Source: Myxococcales bacterium
Lineage (GTDB): Bacteria; Myxococcota_A; UBA9160; JALSIO01
Assembly: GCA_026989995.1 (NCBI GenBank)
Contig: JALSIO010000011.1
Location: 1 to 6,984 of the forward strand
DNA: 6,984 bases
Direction: 5' to 3'
The notes below the pieces were generated by a model. It saw only the letters and a list, made by a program, of their open reading frames with translations, was not told where the DNA came from and did not search any database. This document shows, in pieces, positions 5,258 through 6,984 of this stretch (positions are counted from its first letter, which is position 1; the number at the start of each line of letters is the position of its first letter). The position numbers were made by a program, and so were the translations under genes.

Positions 5258-6460
5258 TCAGCCCTCCGGCTTCGGTGCGTGGGGGGTGCGAGCCAGGTCG
5301 GCGAAGGCCCGGGGATCGGCGTCGGCCTGCGCCACCAACTCGCGGAGCAGGTCGACGGCGAGTCGGATCGCCGCGGGATCGAGGCGCTCCCGGCTGTCGC
5401 GGGCGGAGTGGAGCTGCCGCGGGAAGGCTCCGCCGGTGAAGGCGCGGAGGGTCACCGCGGGGATGCTCCGGGCGAGGTAGGAGCGCCCGTCGGTGAGGGT
5501 GCCGAAGGGGAGCGGTCGCGCCGGCAGTGGAAGGCCGAGCCGCGAACCCGCACGCCGCACGAAGGAGACGAAGGGCTCGGGACTCCGGAAGCGGCGAAGG
5601 CCGAAACCGTCCTCCATGACGAGGCCGAGATCCCGCGAGGCCCCGATGGACTCGAGGTTCACCACCGCGACCGGCGGCCCGCCGAGCAGAGCTCCCGCGT
5701 GGGCCCGCGAGCCGAGCGTCCGCTCCTCCTCGGCGGCCAGGAAGGCGATCTCGACGCCGACCGGCGCGTCGGCACGCCGGCCGGAGAGTGCGTCGGCGAG
5801 GAGCACGAGCGCGGCCACCGCGCCTCCGTTGTCCACCGCGCCCGGGCTCGGCTCCCGGACGACCGGGCCCAGGGTCTGGAAGACGAAGAAGGCGGCAAAG
5901 GGAACGGTGGCGAGGAGTGCCAGCGGGACCGAGAGCCGCCGGGAGGGCTCGCGCCCGCGCCGCCGCAGCAGCAGGCCTGCCGCCGCCACCCCCAGCGCCA
6001 GCGCCGTCGCCGGCCCCTGGAGGGCTCCCCAGCGCCCCCAGTCGAGGTGGTCGCCCAAGTGCGTGGTGGTATCCATGTGGGCCGTGAAGACGAGCCGCGG
6101 GGCCCCTTCCACCGCGGGGAACTCGCCGATCACGTTGTGCTCCACCGCCGGAAGCAGCCCGCTCACCGGCGAAAGCTGCAGCTCGAACTCCGCGAGCAGC
6201 AGCGCGGGCGTGAGGAACGCCAGGGCGAGGGCGAGCCCGAAGCGCCGCGCGGCCACGGCAGCCACGTAGCCCGCCATCAGCAGAAGGGCCGCCGACCAGG
6301 TCAACGCGAAGCCGTGGGGCGTGGAGGCGAAGGCCTGGAGATGGACCTCCGCCCCGGCCTCCTCGAGGGAGCGCGCGAGGAAGGCCTCGACCTCGCGGAG
6401 GGCCGGGCTCGCACCGGGCCGGGGTACGAGAACGACGTCGAGGACGGATTCGAGATCCAC
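5258..6460 (-). CDS. Membrane-embedded M28 family zinc metallopeptidase
   Basis: A 400-residue protein with every metal ligand of the di-zinc M28 aminopeptidase family: H128 in TAHMD (with D130), D210 in GAVDNGG, E244-E245 (base and ligand) in AEEERTLGS, E270 in NLESIG (Asp in many members), and H351 in LHSARD. Unusually, four hydrophobic helices are woven in, at about 50-70, 75-93, 149-166 and 177-198. The second pair lies between the first and second metal motifs. Because each pair makes a hairpin, residues 1-49, 94-148 and 199-400 end up on one side and can build one active site. The Arg-rich loop between helices 3 and 4 (166-175) suggests that loop is cytoplasmic and the catalytic side extracytoplasmic. 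NLE in place of NLD, together with membrane helices, recalls the eukaryotic ERMP1/Pff1 M28 branch. GTG at 6460 is the only start in the frame (a stop lies at 6512-6514); its ribosome site is weak. It leads an operon with the zinc dehydrogenase. Confidence 0.85.
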   Translation of the reverse strand: MDLESVLDVVLVPRPGASPALREVEAFLARSLEEAGAEVHLQAFASTPHGFALTWSAALLLMAGYVAAVAARRFGLALALAFLTPALLLAEFELQLSPVSGLLPAVEHNVIGEFPAVEGAPRLVFTAHMDTTTHLGDHLDWGRWGALQGPATALALGVAAAGLLLRRRGREPSRRLSVPLALLATVPFAAFFVFQTLGPVVREPSPGAVDNGGAVAALVLLADALSGRRADAPVGVEIAFLAAEEERTLGSRAHAGALLGGPPVAVVNLESIGASRDLGLVMEDGFGLRRFRSPEPFVSFVRRAGSRLGLPLPARPLPFGTLTDGRSYLARSIPAVTLRAFTGGAFPRQLHSARDSRERLDPAAIRLAVDLLRELVAQADADPRAFADLARTPHAPKPEG

Positions 6461-6547
6461 GCAGGGCCCCCGGCTCCGCGCAACGGGACCACCCGCCCCC
6501 CGCGAGGAGCCTCACGGCCCGCGCACCCGGCACGGGCCCCGACCCCT

Positions 6548-6577
6548 ATCCTACTTGGCCGTGTGACCAATAACCAA
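6548..6577 (-). promoter_or_regulatory. Candidate sigma-70-type promoter for the M28 peptidase/dehydrogenase operon
   Basis: On the minus strand, TTGGTT (6572-6577) is followed after 18 bases by TAGGAT (6548-6553), which matches four of six -10 bases and fits TANNNT. The stretch is the most A+T-rich spot in the gap. Transcription would start near 6541, leaving a leader of about 80 bases before the GTG at 6460. Confidence 0.45.
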
Positions 6578-6604
6578 CCCGGGCGCGGCGCGCGTTCCCG
6601 GCGG

Positions 6605-6633
6605 CCCGCCCGGCCCCCTCGGACCCGGGCGGG
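6605..6633 (-). terminator. GC hairpin downstream of the copper chaperone gene, possible terminator
   Basis: CCCGCCCGG at 6605-6613 pairs perfectly with CCGGGCGGG at 6625-6633, a 9-bp all-GC stem with an 11-base loop. It begins about 33 bases after the chaperone stop. There is no U-tract, so it could act in 3'-end protection or Rho-assisted termination rather than as a classical terminator. Confidence 0.35.
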
Positions 6634-6635
6634 AT

Positions 6636-6662
6636 CCCACCGGGGCCGGAGCCCACCGGGGC
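6636..6662. repeat. Short direct repeat CCCACCGGGGC
   Basis: An identical 11-base word occurs at 6636-6646 and 6652-6662, a 16-base period. It lies between the chaperone stop codon and the hairpin below it. Its function is unknown; the word is GC-rich and may be chance. Confidence 0.4.
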
Positions 6663-6666
6663 GGCC

Positions 6667-6984
6667 TCAGTCGCCGGTGTGCTCCGAAGGTTGGGCATGT
6701 CCCGAATGCCCGGAATGTCCGGGCGCGGATTCGGCGTGGTGTGCGCCCGCGCCGGCGTGCGGTGAGGCGGCCCCCCCGGTCACGGGCACCTCCACGTCGA
6801 GCACCGACCCGTCGGCGAAGCGGAGCCGCAGCGGGACCACCCGGCCCGCCTCGAGGCTCCGGGGACCCATCCACATGAGGTGGAGGCCTCCCGGCTCGAA
6901 GGAGACCCTGCCGCCGGGAGGCACCTCGACGCGCTCCTGGGGCAGCATCCGGGCCACCCCCTCGCGGATCTCCGTGCGGTGGAT
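6667..6984 (-). CDS. Periplasmic copper chaperone PCu(A)C, C-terminal part, with His-rich tail
   Basis: The C-terminal 105 residues of a copper chaperone; the N-terminus, including any signal or lipoprotein peptide, lies beyond the right edge. Members bind Cu(I) outside the cytoplasm and deliver it, for example to the CuA centre of cytochrome oxidase. The complete family motif H-x10-M-x21-H-x-M is present: H2, M13, H35 and M37, numbered from the first in-frame codon at the edge. PPGG and EPGGLHLMWMG, then the strand EVPV, agree with the family beta-sandwich. After the domain comes a tail of roughly 35 residues with seven histidines, including GHSGHSGH. It is encoded partly by three near-identical 9-base units (6694-6720) that use CAT rather than the CAC expected at this G+C. 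Such tails can bind extra Cu or other metals. No partner oxidase, SCO or CopC gene is visible inside the window. A GTG at 6957 is in frame, but it falls inside the domain and after H2, so it is not the start. Confidence 0.88.
   Translation of the reverse strand: MHRTEIREGVARMLPQERVEVPPGGRVSFEPGGLHLMWMGPRSLEAGRVVPLRLRFADGSVLDVEVPVTGGAASPHAGAGAHHAESAPGHSGHSGHAQPSEHTGD
6694..6720 (-). repeat. Three tandem 9-base units encoding GHS repeats in the copper chaperone tail
   Basis: On the minus strand the units read GGACATTCC, GGGCATTCG and GGACATGCC, encoding G-H-S, G-H-S and G-H-A. The first and last agree at eight of nine bases, which suggests recent expansion by slippage. Confidence 0.6.

Noticed and set aside
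2925..6533. A 1202-codon open frame on the minus strand
   Set aside because: It is a shadow: it runs in another frame over the M28 and zinc dehydrogenase genes and antisense to the SDR. Its translation is Arg/Pro/Gly/Ala-rich without any domain. Stops are simply rare at this G+C.
1..6984. Mobile element, CRISPR array, defence or toxin-antitoxin genes, tRNA or rRNA
   Set aside because: I looked on both strands and saw no transposase or integrase motifs, no regularly spaced identical repeats, no terminal inverted repeats with target duplications and no tRNA-like cloverleaf.

Overview
This is a very GC-rich stretch of bacterial chromosome (by eye well above 70% G+C, with G or C at nearly every third codon position). 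The genes are ordinary metabolic and envelope types. There are no phage, transposase, integrase, toxin-antitoxin, defence or CRISPR genes, and no rRNA or tRNA that I can recognise. I cannot place the organism from this window. A high-GC actinobacterium, a deltaproteobacterial/myxobacterial lineage or an uncultured relative would all fit.

Layout from left to right. A short leader (1-136) carries a possible -10 box and a clear ribosome binding site. It is followed by two plus-strand genes: a small membrane CDP-alcohol phosphatidyltransferase (137-679) and an endonuclease/exonuclease/phosphatase-fold hydrolase (781-1563). They converge on a minus-strand phosphotransferase of the ACAD10/11 kinase type (1560-2633), and the two stop codons share one CTAG. 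Next comes a 516-base non-coding interval (2634-3149) between divergent genes. It contains a degenerate, duplicated hairpin-plus-tail element and several other short hairpins. A short-chain dehydrogenase (3150-3986, plus) then converges on a zinc-dependent medium-chain dehydrogenase (3983-5254, minus), again sharing a CTAG stop. That gene is the second member of a tight two-gene operon led by a membrane-embedded M28 metallopeptidase (5258-6460, minus). After a 206-base gap with a plausible promoter and a GC hairpin, the right edge cuts a periplasmic copper chaperone of the PCu(A)C family (6667-6984, minus) that has a histidine-rich tail.

How the genes may work together. The first pair looks like an envelope-lipid module: a transferase that makes a phosphodiester lipid beside a metal-dependent phosphoesterase-fold enzyme. 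The kinase-like phosphotransferase, the SDR and the MDR could act on hydroxy or acyl substrates, but no shared pathway can be proven here. Both dehydrogenases have basic rather than acidic residues at the usual cofactor-selecting position, which suggests NADP(H). The M28 peptidase and PCu(A)C are extracytoplasmic proteins with metal-ligand motifs.

Nothing here is a clear new system. The items most worth checking are the duplicated structured element in 2634-3149, the M28 protease whose catalytic domain is split by membrane hairpins, the repeated CTAG stop-sharing with adjacent hairpins, and the His-rich tail of the copper chaperone.
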